Below, in pieces: positions 35,232-44,466 of a stretch of 64,000 bases of DNA (position 1 is the stretch's first letter; the number at the start of each line of letters is the position of its first letter). The translations under genes were made by a program, and so were the position numbers. The notes under the pieces are model-generated. The model had not been told where the DNA came from and made no database searches. It saw only the letters and a program-made list of their open reading frames with translations. The DNA is taken from the NCBI GenBank assembly GCA_934661375.1, contig CAKUJH010000003.1, forward strand, positions 62,001 to 126,000, read 5' to 3'. This stretch comes from an uncultured Victivallales bacterium (GTDB lineage Bacteria > Verrucomicrobiota > Lentisphaeria > Victivallales > UBA1829).

Positions 35232-35774
35232 TTACTTTCTGATGAGGTTCAGGAATTCCAGCCGGGTCGTCTGCTCTTTGCGGAACGTGCCGAGCATGGC
35301 GGAAGTCGTCATGATGGAGTTCTGTTTCTGCACGCCGCGCATGAGCATACAGAGATGCTGCGCTTCCATGACCACGCCGACGCCCTGCGGGTGAATGGTG
35401 TCGAAAATCGCCTGGGCGATCTGCTGGCAGAGCCGTTCCTGAATCTGAAGCCGCCGGGCGAACACATCCACCAGACGAGCCAGCTTGCTGACTCCGAAAA
35501 TTTTGCCGCGCGGGATATAGCCGATGGCGCAGCGTCCGAAGAACGGCAGCATGTGATGTTCGCACATACTGTAGAATTCAATATCCCGGACAATGATCAT
35601 GTCATCCTGTTCCGAGGTGAAAATGGCACCGTGAATCACATCTTCCAGATTCTGCCGATAGCCGCGGGTCAGGTATTTCAGACTTTTTTCCACCCGTTCC
35701 GGAGTCTTCAGCAGACCTTCCCGTTCCGGATCCTCGCCGAGTTCCGTGATAATTTTCCGTATTTCTTCCTGCAT
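35232..35774 (-). CDS. folE: GTP cyclohydrolase I
   Basis: This 180-residue enzyme converts GTP to dihydroneopterin triphosphate for folate synthesis. It has FYSMCEHHMLPFFGRCAIGY with the zinc cysteine and histidines, the second zinc cysteine in AQHLCMLMRGVQKQNS, and the substrate segment IPRGKIFGVSKLARLV. Length matches FolE type I. It is the first gene of the folE-dtd-dxr-rseP-ispG operon. The upstream 200-base gap is divergent with the UPF0047 gene. Confidence 0.95.
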   Translation of the reverse strand: MQEEIRKIITELGEDPEREGLLKTPERVEKSLKYLTRGYRQNLEDVIHGAIFTSEQDDMIIVRDIEFYSMCEHHMLPFFGRCAIGYIPRGKIFGVSKLARLVDVFARRLQIQERLCQQIAQAIFDTIHPQGVGVVMEAQHLCMLMRGVQKQNSIMTTSAMLGTFRKEQTTRLEFLNLIRK

Positions 35775-35904
35775 AATCCTGAAAAATCTCCTGTTGTTCC
35801 ATATTGTCTGTGTTAATATACACCGCGTTGCGGGAAAAACAAGGCAAAGGAAAGCATTCCGGGGATTCCGCTTGAAAAAAATTGAGTTTTGACTGCCGCA
35901 GACC

Positions 35905-35932
35905 TTGACTTTTTGCGCATTGTTGTTAAATT
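35905..35932 (+). promoter_or_regulatory. Candidate sigma-70 promoter for the UPF0047-imp-recN genes
   Basis: TTGACT (35905-35910) is followed after 16 bases by TAAATT (35927-35932), about 40 bases before the ATG at 35974, which has AGGAGG 6-7 bases upstream. The -10 match is weak. Confidence 0.4.
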
Positions 35933-35973
35933 CCTTTTCTGTATGAAAGAATCAACAGCCCAGGAGGACGGCC

Positions 35974-36393
35974 ATGAAAAGTTACAGACAGGAACTCGTA
36001 TTCAACCTTCCCGGCAGGCGGTCGTTTGTCAATATCACCCCGCAGGTCCGCAAGGCTCTTCAGGAATCCGGCATCAAAGAAGGACTGCTGCTGTGCAACG
36101 CCATGCACATCACCGCATCCGTATTCATCAACGATGACGAATCCGGACTCCATGCCGACTATGACAAATGGCTGGAAGAACTTGCACCGCATGAACCCCT
36201 CAGCCAGTACCGTCACAATCTTTCCGGAGAAGACAATGCCGATGCTCACCTCAAACGTCAGATCATGGGCCGTGAGGTGGTCGTGGCGGTTACCGACGGC
36301 AAACTGGATTTCGGTCCGTGGGAACAGATCTTCTACGGCGAATTCGACGGCGGACGCCGCAAACGGGTCCTGATCAAGATCATAGGAGAATAA
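35974..36393 (+). CDS. UPF0047 / YjbQ family protein
   Basis: This 139-residue protein matches the small YjbQ family, with HITASVFINDDESGLHADYDKWLEELAP in the middle, YRHNLSGEDNADAHLKRQIMG, and GPWEQIFYGEFDGGRRKRVLIKI at the end. The conserved His of HIT, RHN and AHLK are the presumed ligand or active-site residues. A weak thiamine-phosphate-synthase activity has been reported for members; the true role is unclear. AGGAGG lies 6-7 bases before the ATG. Confidence 0.9.
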   Translation: MKSYRQELVFNLPGRRSFVNITPQVRKALQESGIKEGLLLCNAMHITASVFINDDESGLHADYDKWLEELAPHEPLSQYRHNLSGEDNADAHLKRQIMGREVVVAVTDGKLDFGPWEQIFYGEFDGGRRKRVLIKIIGE

Positions 36394-36401
36394 AGCATAC
36401 C

Positions 36402-37250
36402 ATGCAGAACTGGAATGTCAAAGAGCTGCTCGACACTTTCGTGGAATGTGCCGCCATTGCCCGGAAAATCAAGGAAGCGCCCGCTGTCGAAGTCAAGGAC
36501 GATCTTACTCCCGTAACCAATGCGGACAGAGGAATCGAACTGTTCCTGACCGGGAAATTCGGATTTGACAGCATTCTCGGCGAAGAAACCTGCCAGGATC
36601 ACGATCACGACCGCCTGATGAACAGTCTGCTGCATGATAAAATGTGGATCGTCGATCCCATCGACGGTACGGCAAATTTCATCAACCGCCGTCCGATCTG
36701 GGGTATTTCCATCGGCTATGCGGAAAACGGAGTCATCCGCGAAGGCGGAGTCTATACGCCTGAACTCGGCGAAATCATGTTTTCCGACAACGGAAAAACC
36801 TGGTTTGCCTCGCTCGGACGCAGTTATCCGACCCGGCGCGAAATGGAGGAAGCGGTTCGTCCGATCGAAAATCCGAACCGTCCTTTCAACGGCACATCCT
36901 GCATCAATCTCTCGCAGCTGATGACCCGCAAAGGAATTTTCACCGGCGTGAATCCGGTCATCTCCATCGGCTCCTGCGTCTGTTCCGGCATTGACCTGGC
37001 GGCAGGACGGGATGCGGTTTACATCACCAGTGCCAAGCTCTGGGATCTGGCGGGTATTCTGCCCTGTCTGAAAAATCTTTCGTTTGTTTCCCGCAACCGC
37101 AGCGGACGCGATCTGCTTTCCTGCCGGATTTCCTCCGTGCTGTATCAGCTGGAAAACGGCGCGGAAAAGCCTTTTGCCCTGCGCGAACCGAACTGGATCG
37201 GCGCGTCATTGAACGCCGTGGAAACCATCATTCCTCTGTGTTCCCTCTGA
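36402..37250 (+). CDS. Inositol-monophosphatase family protein
   Basis: This 282-residue protein belongs to the lithium-sensitive phosphatase fold. Metal ligands are in order: the Glu of ILGEETC, WIVDPIDGTANFINRRP and, near the C-terminus, AKLWDLAGILP. Substrate may be inositol phosphate, fructose-1,6-bisphosphate, histidinol phosphate or PAP; the motifs do not decide. The start at 36402 was preferred because the upstream frame is inside the UPF0047 gene; it lies 8 bases after that gene and has AGGAG about 14 bases before. Confidence 0.88.
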   Translation: MQNWNVKELLDTFVECAAIARKIKEAPAVEVKDDLTPVTNADRGIELFLTGKFGFDSILGEETCQDHDHDRLMNSLLHDKMWIVDPIDGTANFINRRPIWGISIGYAENGVIREGGVYTPELGEIMFSDNGKTWFASLGRSYPTRREMEEAVRPIENPNRPFNGTSCINLSQLMTRKGIFTGVNPVISIGSCVCSGIDLAAGRDAVYITSAKLWDLAGILPCLKNLSFVSRNRSGRDLLSCRISSVLYQLENGAEKPFALREPNWIGASLNAVETIIPLCSL

Positions 37251-37263
37251 ACGGACCGTCATC

Positions 37264-38925
37264 ATGCTGAAGTGGATGCATCTGGAAAACCTCGCTCTGG
37301 TGGAACGCGCCGACATGGAATTCGGTTCCGGGTTCAATGTCATCAGCGGCGAAACCGGCGCGGGAAAATCCGTCATCATGGGCGGCGTCGGTCTGCTGCT
37401 GGGCGAACGGGCGGACCGGTCCATGATCCGTATCGGCGCGGCGCGCTGTGAAATCTCCGGGGAATTTTCCCTGCCCGCCGGTTCGAAGGGAACGGTTCTG
37501 CCATTGCTGGAAGAAGCCGGTATTCAGCCCGAAGAGGACGGCACGCTGTTGGTCCGCCGGGTCATCACTCCCGCCGCCAGCCGGAATTTTCTGAATGAAT
37601 CCCCGGTTACTCTCCAGATCCTGCGCCGTCTGGGCGAACTGATGGTTGACATTCACGGCGCACATGAAAATCAACATCTGCTCAAAGTCCGCAATCAGCT
37701 GGATATGCTGGACCGTTTCGGCAAAGATGAAAAAGAACTGGCAGAAGTCCGCCGTATCTGGCAGGCTCTGGCGGCTTTGCGCAAAGAACGCGAAGAATTC
37801 GCCGCCTCCATGCCGTCCGCCGAGGAAACCGCGCGGCTGCGGCGGGATGCCTCCGAAATCGAAAAAGCGGATCCGCAGCCGGGCGAAGATGATTTGCTGG
37901 AAGAAAAACATGCTCTGGCTGCGCATTCCAGAACCCTCATCGAACTTGCTCTGGGTGCGGCAGACGGTCTTTCGGAATGTGAAGATTCCATTCAGGACCG
38001 TCTCGGAACAATCCGCCGTCTGCTCGCCGACATGGAAAAATGCGATCCTGCCGGAACGGAACGTTTCCTGCGCAGTCTTGATGACATATCTTCTTCCATT
38101 TCAGAACTTTCCGGCAATCTTTCCGATTATGCGTCGGATGTAGAGATTGATGAAGGGGCTTTTCAGGCAATGGAAGAGCGTCTGCGGGTTCTTCAGACTC
38201 TGAAACGCCGGTACGGACCGTCTCTGGAAGACGTGCTGACACATCTGGAACGGCTGCGGGAGCGCATTGACGCTTACGACAATGCCGAGCAGAAACGGAA
38301 TGATTTTGACCAGCGGGAAAAAGAATTGCAGGACGAACTGCGTTCCGCCTGTGCGCGGCTGTCCGCCAAACGGCAGAAAGCGGGTGCACTCATCGCCGGC
38401 AAAGCAGCGGAAGAACTGAAAAAACTCGGATTCCGGAAATCGGAATTTGCAGTAACCGTTTCTCCGGCGGAACCGGGTCCGGACGGCGCGGACCGGATTG
38501 AATTCATGTTCAGTGCGAATCCGGGAGTACCGCCCCTGCCGCTGCGGGAAGTTGCCAGTTCCGGCGAACTTTCCCGCGTGATGCTGGCGCTGAAAACCAT
38601 TCTGGCGGAAGCCGACTCCATCCCGATTCTGATTTTCGATGAAATCGACGCCAATATCGGCGGAGAAACAGCAACCAGGGTCGGAGATGAAATTGCCGCA
38701 CTGGCGGAAAACAAACAGATTCTGTGCATTTCGCATCTGCCGCAGATCGCCTGCCGGGCAGCCACACAGTTCAATGTCTACAAGGAATCGCAGGGCGACA
38801 CGACTTTCACGCATATCCGGAAACTGGATGCGGATGGACGGATTGCGGAAATTGCGCGGATGCTGGGCGGCGGTCCGGACGCCCGGCAGCTGGCTGCAAA
38901 AATGCTGCATCCGGCAGACGAATAA
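37264..38925 (+). CDS. recN: DNA repair protein RecN
   Basis: This 553-residue SMC-like ATPase for double-strand break repair has the N-terminal Walker A GETGAGKSVIMGG near residue 35, the RecN-specific MLKWMHLENLALVERADM start, a central coiled coil (about 160-380) and the C-terminal Walker B/signature with ILIFDEIDANIGGETA and a final LPQIACRAA. Length is typical. It lies 13 bases after the phosphatase gene; the ATG has a weak Shine-Dalgarno. Confidence 0.95.
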   Translation: MLKWMHLENLALVERADMEFGSGFNVISGETGAGKSVIMGGVGLLLGERADRSMIRIGAARCEISGEFSLPAGSKGTVLPLLEEAGIQPEEDGTLLVRRVITPAASRNFLNESPVTLQILRRLGELMVDIHGAHENQHLLKVRNQLDMLDRFGKDEKELAEVRRIWQALAALRKEREEFAASMPSAEETARLRRDASEIEKADPQPGEDDLLEEKHALAAHSRTLIELALGAADGLSECEDSIQDRLGTIRRLLADMEKCDPAGTERFLRSLDDISSSISELSGNLSDYASDVEIDEGAFQAMEERLRVLQTLKRRYGPSLEDVLTHLERLRERIDAYDNAEQKRNDFDQREKELQDELRSACARLSAKRQKAGALIAGKAAEELKKLGFRKSEFAVTVSPAEPGPDGADRIEFMFSANPGVPPLPLREVASSGELSRVMLALKTILAEADSIPILIFDEIDANIGGETATRVGDEIAALAENKQILCISHLPQIACRAATQFNVYKESQGDTTFTHIRKLDADGRIAEIARMLGGGPDARQLAAKMLHPADE

Positions 38926-39036
38926 ACCGGGTCAAATACGGAGCGTAAGTTCTTGCATTGCGCGGATTGCGTGATACATTTATGACATATGGATTTACTG
39001 AACTGGAGAGTAATTTTATCATAGGAGGAGGCAAAC

Positions 39037-42000
39037 ATGGAAAAATGGAAAAAGAATTTATGCTGTCTGCTTTCCGGCTGTTTTGTCGTTCTTTCAGGTG
39101 CGGAATCGTATTCCGACCTGATGGACCGGGCGGAAAAACTGACTGTTCAGCGATATGATAAAACCTCCAGGGCATTCAAAATAAAATCTGCGGAACTGGA
39201 TGCGATTTTTGAAAGCCGGGAATCGACGCAGGAAAAGATCAGACGCCTGAAAACTTATATCAGCGAGCTGGAAAGCAGTCTGAAAAACGCAGACCGTTCC
39301 CTGGTTCCGGCAGATGCCGTTCCGGAACAGAAAAACACGCCGGCAGCCGTTCCGCCGAAAGCCGCAGCGGATTCCGATCCGGTTTACGAACGCGGAATGG
39401 ATTGTTTCCTGGGACGCGGCAGAGCAGTGGATTATGCGGAAGCCATGCGTCTGTTCCGCGAAGCCGCCGCCAGAGGCTCCGTCCGGGGAGCGGCTATGGT
39501 CGGACGCATGTATTACGAAGGGAAAGGGACCCCGGTCAATTATGTGGAAGCGTTCAAATGGCTGAAAAACGCGGCGGATTCCGATCCGGAGGCATTATCC
39601 CTGCTGGGCTGGATGTACTACAAAAGTCTGGGCGTTCCCCGGAATTATGCGGAAGCATACCGCTGTTTCCGGAAAGTCATCGCGGAAAAACCGTCCGATT
39701 CCACGGCATTGTATGCGCTGGGCTGCATGTATCTGGAAGGAAACGGCGTCAAGCAGGATTCCGCCGCGGCGCGGGCGTGTTTTGAAAAAATTGCGGCTCG
39801 TTCCGCAGATGCGATGTTCATGCTGGGAATGACCGCACCGGACCGTCCGCAGGCAATACAATGGTTTCAGCGCGCGTATGAACACGGCAGCGGAAATGCG
39901 GCATTTCAGCTGGGACGTCTGCATGAACAGTCTGCGGATGATCCGGACAGCCGGAAAAAAGCGGAGCGGTATTACAGGGTCGCACTGGAAAACGGAGTGG
40001 AGGACGCCAAGCAGGCTCTGGCGGTTCTTTATTCCAGACATCCGCAGACCCTGACGCCGAAACAGCACAGGGAAGCAGTCTTGTGGCTTCAGCCGCTGGC
40101 GGATAAAGGAGATGCTTTTATCATGCTCCGGCTGGCGGATCTGCATATGAGAAACAAGCCGGCGGAAGCGTTGAAATATCTGGGGAAAGCCGCCGAAACC
40201 GGCAATGCCGAAGCGCTGTACCGTCTGGGCATGGCCTATTGGGAAGGCAGAATAACCACCCGTTCTTACGGAGCGGCATTCAAGTGTTTCAAACTGGCTC
40301 ATGAACAGGGAAATGCCGAGGCGTCGTTCATGCTGGCACGTCATTATATGGAAGGCAAAGGAACGACGGTCAATTTCCGGCTGGCGGCGGATTTGCTGCA
40401 GCAGCTTTACAGCGGCGGCTGTGTCCGGGCGGGAATACCGCTGGGGATCATGTATTACGAAGGACAGGGTGTTCAGAAGAACTATGCCAGAGCGCGGGAT
40501 TGTCTGCTCAAAGGTTTGTCCGGTCCGGGAGAAATACCCGGAGATTTCCGTCCGTATGCACTGCTGGGAAAAATGTATTATCTGGGCGGCGGGGGGCTGG
40601 AAAAGAATCTGCCGGAAGCACGGAAGTATTTGCAGAAGGCAGGAAATGATCCGGAAGCCCTGTACCTGCTGGGATGTCTTCAGCGGGACGGGCGCGGCGG
40701 TCTGACCGCGGATGACCGCAAGGCGTTTGCGCTGTTCAGCCGGGCGGCGGCGTTGGGCGATATGCAGGCGAAAGCGGAAACCGGAAAGATGTACTGCACC
40801 GGACGCGGAGTCGAAAAGAATTATGCTCTTGCCGCGCAATATCTGAAACCGGCGGCGGACCGCGGCGATCAGGAAGCGGCGCGGATGCTGGCGGGACTCT
40901 ATGCAGATGTGAAGAATCCGAAACACGATGATGCGGCGGCGTTCCGTTATTTCCAGGGGCTGGCACAGACCGGCGACGCCGATGCGCTTTTCCGCTGCGG
41001 CATGATGTTGCTGGAAGGACGCGGCACCGCAAAAGATGAGCCGGCAGGATTCCGGTATCTGCGCGAAGCGGCGAAGCACGGCCATGCGGAAGCGGCGTTC
41101 CGGTGCGGAGAACAGGAATGCCGGGAAGGACGTCAGGACAAGGGAGCGGAGTTTTTCCGGATGGCGGCGGAAAAGAAACTGCCGGAAGCCATGCGCCGGT
41201 ATGCGGACTGGATTCTGCCCCGTGACCCGGCAGCAGGCATTCAGCTGTTGAAGGAACTGGCGGAACAGGGGGATCCTGCCGCACTGGAACAGATGGCGGA
41301 TCTGACCGGGAAAGGAATCGGGAAAATGCCCCCGAATCCGGAACAGGCGGAAAAATATTACCGGCAGGCAGCGGAAAAAGGGAGCGTGAAGGCGCAGACG
41401 CGTCTGGCTGAAATCTGTTTCGATAAAAAGGATTATGCCCAGGCGGCGAAATATGCCGCCCTTGCCGCGGCAAAGAATGATCTGAACGCCTCGGTTCTGC
41501 TGGGGAAAATGTATTGCGAAGGCAAAGGAGTCAAACAGGACCGGGTGGAAGCCTTGCGGTATCTGAAGAAACCGGCGGAACAGGGCATCGCGTATGCCGT
41601 GAACATGACCGGACGTCTGCTCTATAATGCCGGACATTATGCCGAAGCGGAAAAATATCTGAGCAAAACTGCCGGAAACGATCCGGAAATTCTGTTCATG
41701 CGCGGACGCATCCGTTATCTGGGAACGGACGGCAGCCCGGATTACGCCGGGGCGTTTGAACTGCTGTCCGCGGCGGCAGGTGCAGGACATACCGGCGCGA
41801 TGTGTCTGATCGGACGCATGTACCATCGCGGCGAGGGTCTGCCGCAGGATTTCTCCAGAGCATTGCAATGGTACCGGCAGGCGGCGGAAAAAGGTGATGC
41901 CGACGCCATGTACCATGTGGGCAACATGTATTATAACGGCGACGGCGTCAGCCCGGATTATCTGGAAGCGCTCCGCTGGTTCAAGCAGGCGGCGGAAAAA

Positions 42001-42117
42001 GGAAATGTCGTGGCAATGCAGTATGTGTCCATCATGTACAAAGAGGGCATCGGCGTGCGGAAAAACAATGTGGAGGCGGCGAAATGGCGCAGGATGATCC
42101 AGAAATCCCGGCAATGA
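39037..42117 (+). CDS. Large exported Sel1-repeat protein
   Basis: This 1026-residue protein has a signal peptide (MEKWKKNLCCLLSGCFVVLSGA), a charged coil at about 30-90 and then about 26 Sel1-like repeats by my reading, running almost to the C-terminus. The repeats show xLGxMYYEGxGVxxDYxEAxxWFxxAAExGxxxA in various states of decay. Such solenoids bind other proteins; no enzymatic domain is seen. Repeats near 39420-39700 and 41500-42100 keep the consensus best. AGGAGG lies 8 bases before the ATG. Its 3' end overlaps the next gene by 34 bases. Confidence 0.92.
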   Translation: MEKWKKNLCCLLSGCFVVLSGAESYSDLMDRAEKLTVQRYDKTSRAFKIKSAELDAIFESRESTQEKIRRLKTYISELESSLKNADRSLVPADAVPEQKNTPAAVPPKAAADSDPVYERGMDCFLGRGRAVDYAEAMRLFREAAARGSVRGAAMVGRMYYEGKGTPVNYVEAFKWLKNAADSDPEALSLLGWMYYKSLGVPRNYAEAYRCFRKVIAEKPSDSTALYALGCMYLEGNGVKQDSAAARACFEKIAARSADAMFMLGMTAPDRPQAIQWFQRAYEHGSGNAAFQLGRLHEQSADDPDSRKKAERYYRVALENGVEDAKQALAVLYSRHPQTLTPKQHREAVLWLQPLADKGDAFIMLRLADLHMRNKPAEALKYLGKAAETGNAEALYRLGMAYWEGRITTRSYGAAFKCFKLAHEQGNAEASFMLARHYMEGKGTTVNFRLAADLLQQLYSGGCVRAGIPLGIMYYEGQGVQKNYARARDCLLKGLSGPGEIPGDFRPYALLGKMYYLGGGGLEKNLPEARKYLQKAGNDPEALYLLGCLQRDGRGGLTADDRKAFALFSRAAALGDMQAKAETGKMYCTGRGVEKNYALAAQYLKPAADRGDQEAARMLAGLYADVKNPKHDDAAAFRYFQGLAQTGDADALFRCGMMLLEGRGTAKDEPAGFRYLREAAKHGHAEAAFRCGEQECREGRQDKGAEFFRMAAEKKLPEAMRRYADWILPRDPAAGIQLLKELAEQGDPAALEQMADLTGKGIGKMPPNPEQAEKYYRQAAEKGSVKAQTRLAEICFDKKDYAQAAKYAALAAAKNDLNASVLLGKMYCEGKGVKQDRVEALRYLKKPAEQGIAYAVNMTGRLLYNAGHYAEAEKYLSKTAGNDPEILFMRGRIRYLGTDGSPDYAGAFELLSAAAGAGHTGAMCLIGRMYHRGEGLPQDFSRALQWYRQAAEKGDADAMYHVGNMYYNGDGVSPDYLEALRWFKQAAEKGNVVAMQYVSIMYKEGIGVRKNNVEAAKWRRMIQKSRQ
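42072..42086 (+). promoter_or_regulatory. Shine-Dalgarno inside the Sel1 gene that fixes the next start
   Basis: GGAGG at 42072-42076 lies seven bases before ATG 42084, so the methyltransferase most likely starts inside the preceding gene. The alternative ATG at 42114 overlaps that gene's stop but has no ribosome site. Confidence 0.7.
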
Positions 42118-43319
42118 AAACAGACGTTTCAACGGAAATCGACGTTACCGGTTTTGCCTTCGGCGGACGCGCTGTCGGCAGACGCTCCGACGGCAAGGTC
42201 TGCTTCGTCCGCGGGGCTGTTCCCGGCGAACGGGTGGAAGTGCGACTGACTTCGGACAAGAAAAATTTTGCGGAAGGAATCCTGACCCGTATTCTGAAAT
42301 CCTCGCCGCGGCGTCTTCGCCCGGAATGCCCGAACCCGTGTCCGGGCTGTTCCTATGCGCATATTCCGTATGAAATGGAACTGGATTGGAAACAGCGTCA
42401 GTTCCGTTCCTTTGCGGAAAAAGCCAGACTCCAGAGCTGTCCGGACGATTTCTTGGGAAAACCAACGGGGGCGGCAGAGCGTTTCAACTGGCGCAATAAG
42501 ATCCGGCTGTCGCTGGAATTTCAACCGGACGGCACAGTCCGTGCCGGGTATCGCGGCGAGGACAATCACACCTTGATTGAGGTTTCGGACTGTCTGCTGG
42601 CAGTGCCGGGAATCCGGACGGCTCTGCGCGCCGGAGAATGGAAAAGCAAACTGACCGGACACGAAAAAAGTGTAACGTTCCGCTGGACTCCGGCCGACGG
42701 GGTACGCATTTATTTTGACCGGGGCAGTCACGAAAAGCTGACCGATACGCTGCCGGATTTCGGAACCTTTGAAGTGGGGGAAAATTCATTTTTCCAGATC
42801 AACCCGCGGATGGCGGGGAACCTGGCGGCGAAAGTGTGCGCGCTGGTCATGTCGGAGAATCCCTCGCTGCTGGCGGAACTTTACTGCGGCTGCGGAGTGT
42901 TTTCAGTGCTTTGCGCCGAGATGCTGCCGGCTCTGTCCTGCGTTGGGATTGAACTGGATGCGGATTCTATCCGCCGCGCGAAACACAATGCCGAACTCCG
43001 GGGAGTGAACAAGCGGACAGAATTTCTTGCCGGAGACAGTGCCAGAACCTTCCGCCGGAAATTTCCTCACGGTCTGCCGGCGAACTCGATGCTGCTGGTT
43101 GATCCGCCGCGGACAGGGCTGGATGAGGCTGCCCGGAAACTGATCTGCCGTTCCCGTGCGGATTCGGTGCTGTACGTTTCCTGTTCGCCGGATACCCTGT
43201 TCCGGGATCTGGCGGAACTGGAAAAAGCGTCTTACCGGATAGTGTCAGGCGAACTGCTGGATATGTTTCCGGCCACGGCGCATTTTGAAAGCATTACGCT
43301 TTGTGAACGGATCAAATGA
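42084..43319 (+). CDS. 23S rRNA m5U methyltransferase of the RlmD/TrmA family
   Basis: This 411-residue SAM-dependent uracil-C5 methyltransferase has an N-terminal TRAM domain (about 10-75: FAFGGRAVGR, FVRGAVPGERV). A cysteine cluster PECPNPCPGCSY lies around 87-96, as in the [4Fe-4S] proteins of the family. The C-terminal Rossmann domain shows ELYCGCGVFSV, LLVDPPRTGLD and the catalytic Cys in LYVSCSPDTLFRDL. The target U (rRNA 747 or 1939, or tRNA 54) cannot be set from sequence. The start follows the Shine-Dalgarno at 42072. Confidence 0.9.
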   Translation: MAQDDPEIPAMKTDVSTEIDVTGFAFGGRAVGRRSDGKVCFVRGAVPGERVEVRLTSDKKNFAEGILTRILKSSPRRLRPECPNPCPGCSYAHIPYEMELDWKQRQFRSFAEKARLQSCPDDFLGKPTGAAERFNWRNKIRLSLEFQPDGTVRAGYRGEDNHTLIEVSDCLLAVPGIRTALRAGEWKSKLTGHEKSVTFRWTPADGVRIYFDRGSHEKLTDTLPDFGTFEVGENSFFQINPRMAGNLAAKVCALVMSENPSLLAELYCGCGVFSVLCAEMLPALSCVGIELDADSIRRAKHNAELRGVNKRTEFLAGDSARTFRRKFPHGLPANSMLLVDPPRTGLDEAARKLICRSRADSVLYVSCSPDTLFRDLAELEKASYRIVSGELLDMFPATAHFESITLCERIK

Positions 43320-43340
43320 ATTTACAGGAAAGTTGAAGAT

Positions 43341-44141
43341 ATGCAATGGATTGATACACATTTTCATTCGGGCGAATACCTGCCCGATTTCGGAGTTTAC
43401 ATTCGGGAAGCGGCGGCGGCAGGGGTCGGGACTTTTCTGCTGTGCGCCTCCAACGGAACAGAGTCGCAGCTGGCGCGGCAGACCGCCGAACAGTTTCCGC
43501 AGATTTATTTTGCCGCCGGACTGCATCCGCATGAAGCGGAATCGGGACAGGCCTTTCTGTCCCGGCTGGATTCATTCCGCGGACATCCGAAACTGGCGGC
43601 GGCAGGGGAAATCGGACTGGATTATTTTTATGATTTCTGTCCGCGCGAAATACAGCTGGCCGTGCTGGAAAAACAGCTGGACTGGGCATTGTCCGCGCAG
43701 CTTCCCGCCGTGATCCATTGCCGGGACAAGGCGGATTCCGAACTGGCTTACGAAGATGCTTACCGTCTGCTGGAACCGTTTGCGCGGCAGGGCGGGCATT
43801 TTGAGCTGCACTGTTATACGGGCAGTCCGGCTTTCGCGGAAAAATTCGCCGCGCTGGACGGTTATTTCGGAGTCGGCGGCATGATTACCTTCGGACGTGC
43901 GGACAATATCCGGGAGCTGGCGCGTATCCTGCCGGCGGATCGTCTGCTGCTGGAAACGGATGCGCCGTATCTGGCGCCGAAACCGTACAGAGGCAAGCCG
44001 AATCACTCCAGATATATTCCGCTGATCGGCGCGAAACTGGCGGAAATCAAAGGAATCACTCCGGACGAATGCGCCCGGATCACCACGGAAAATGCCTGCC
44101 GGCTGTTTCCCGCGTTTCAGAAGAAAGAGGTGCCGGAATGA
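43341..44141 (+). CDS. tatD: TatD family hydrolase
   Basis: This 266-residue metal-dependent hydrolase with a TIM barrel has the metal-binding motifs in order: DTHFHSG, GEIGLDYFYDF, VIHCRDK, HCYTGS and LETDAPYLAPKPYRGKPNHS. TatD/YchF-type proteins act as 3'-5' exonucleases or D-aminoacyl-tRNA deacylases; the exact role is not clear. It overlaps the HNH gene by ATGA. Confidence 0.93.
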   Translation: MQWIDTHFHSGEYLPDFGVYIREAAAAGVGTFLLCASNGTESQLARQTAEQFPQIYFAAGLHPHEAESGQAFLSRLDSFRGHPKLAAAGEIGLDYFYDFCPREIQLAVLEKQLDWALSAQLPAVIHCRDKADSELAYEDAYRLLEPFARQGGHFELHCYTGSPAFAEKFAALDGYFGVGGMITFGRADNIRELARILPADRLLLETDAPYLAPKPYRGKPNHSRYIPLIGAKLAEIKGITPDECARITTENACRLFPAFQKKEVPE

Positions 44142-44458
44142 GCGACTGGATTGATATTCAGAAGGACCCGGCGCACGTGGCGCGGGAACGGGCAAAAGCA
44201 CGGGAACTGCGTAAAACCGCCTGGTGGCGTTCTCTGCTGGACAAAGGGGAATGCCATTACTGTCACGGCAAATTTCCGCCGGAGGAATTGTCGATGGATC
44301 ACATTGTGCCGGTGGCGCGCGGCGGACGGAGCGTCAAAGGCAATGTGGTCCCCTGCTGCAAGGAATGCAACAACCGCAAAAAATATCTGACTCCGGCAGA
44401 AATCATCATGGAACAGCTCGAACGGGAAGCCGGAGAAAAGGAAAAATCCGGGGAATGA
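44138..44458 (+). CDS. Small HNH endonuclease
   Basis: This 106-residue protein has the HNH core in one piece: CHYCHGKF, MDHIVPVARGG, then NVVPCCKECNNRKK. The two CxxC pairs give the zinc knuckle and the H/N/H residues form the metal-nuclease site. No other domain is present. Coupled to tatD by ATGA, so it is probably a house-keeping nuclease rather than an intron or phage remnant. Target unknown. Confidence 0.9.
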   Translation: MSDWIDIQKDPAHVARERAKARELRKTAWWRSLLDKGECHYCHGKFPPEELSMDHIVPVARGGRSVKGNVVPCCKECNNRKKYLTPAEIIMEQLEREAGEKEKSGE

Positions 44459-44466
44459 TTCTGTTT

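Noticed and set aside
39595..42132. An 845-codon open frame antisense to the Sel1-repeat gene
   Set aside because: It follows the codon bias of the repeat gene on the other strand, has no ribosome site or family features, and the plus-strand protein is a clear Sel1 solenoid.
44138..44458. HNH gene as part of an intron, phage or restriction system
   Set aside because: It is translationally coupled to tatD and has no methyltransferase or phage neighbours.
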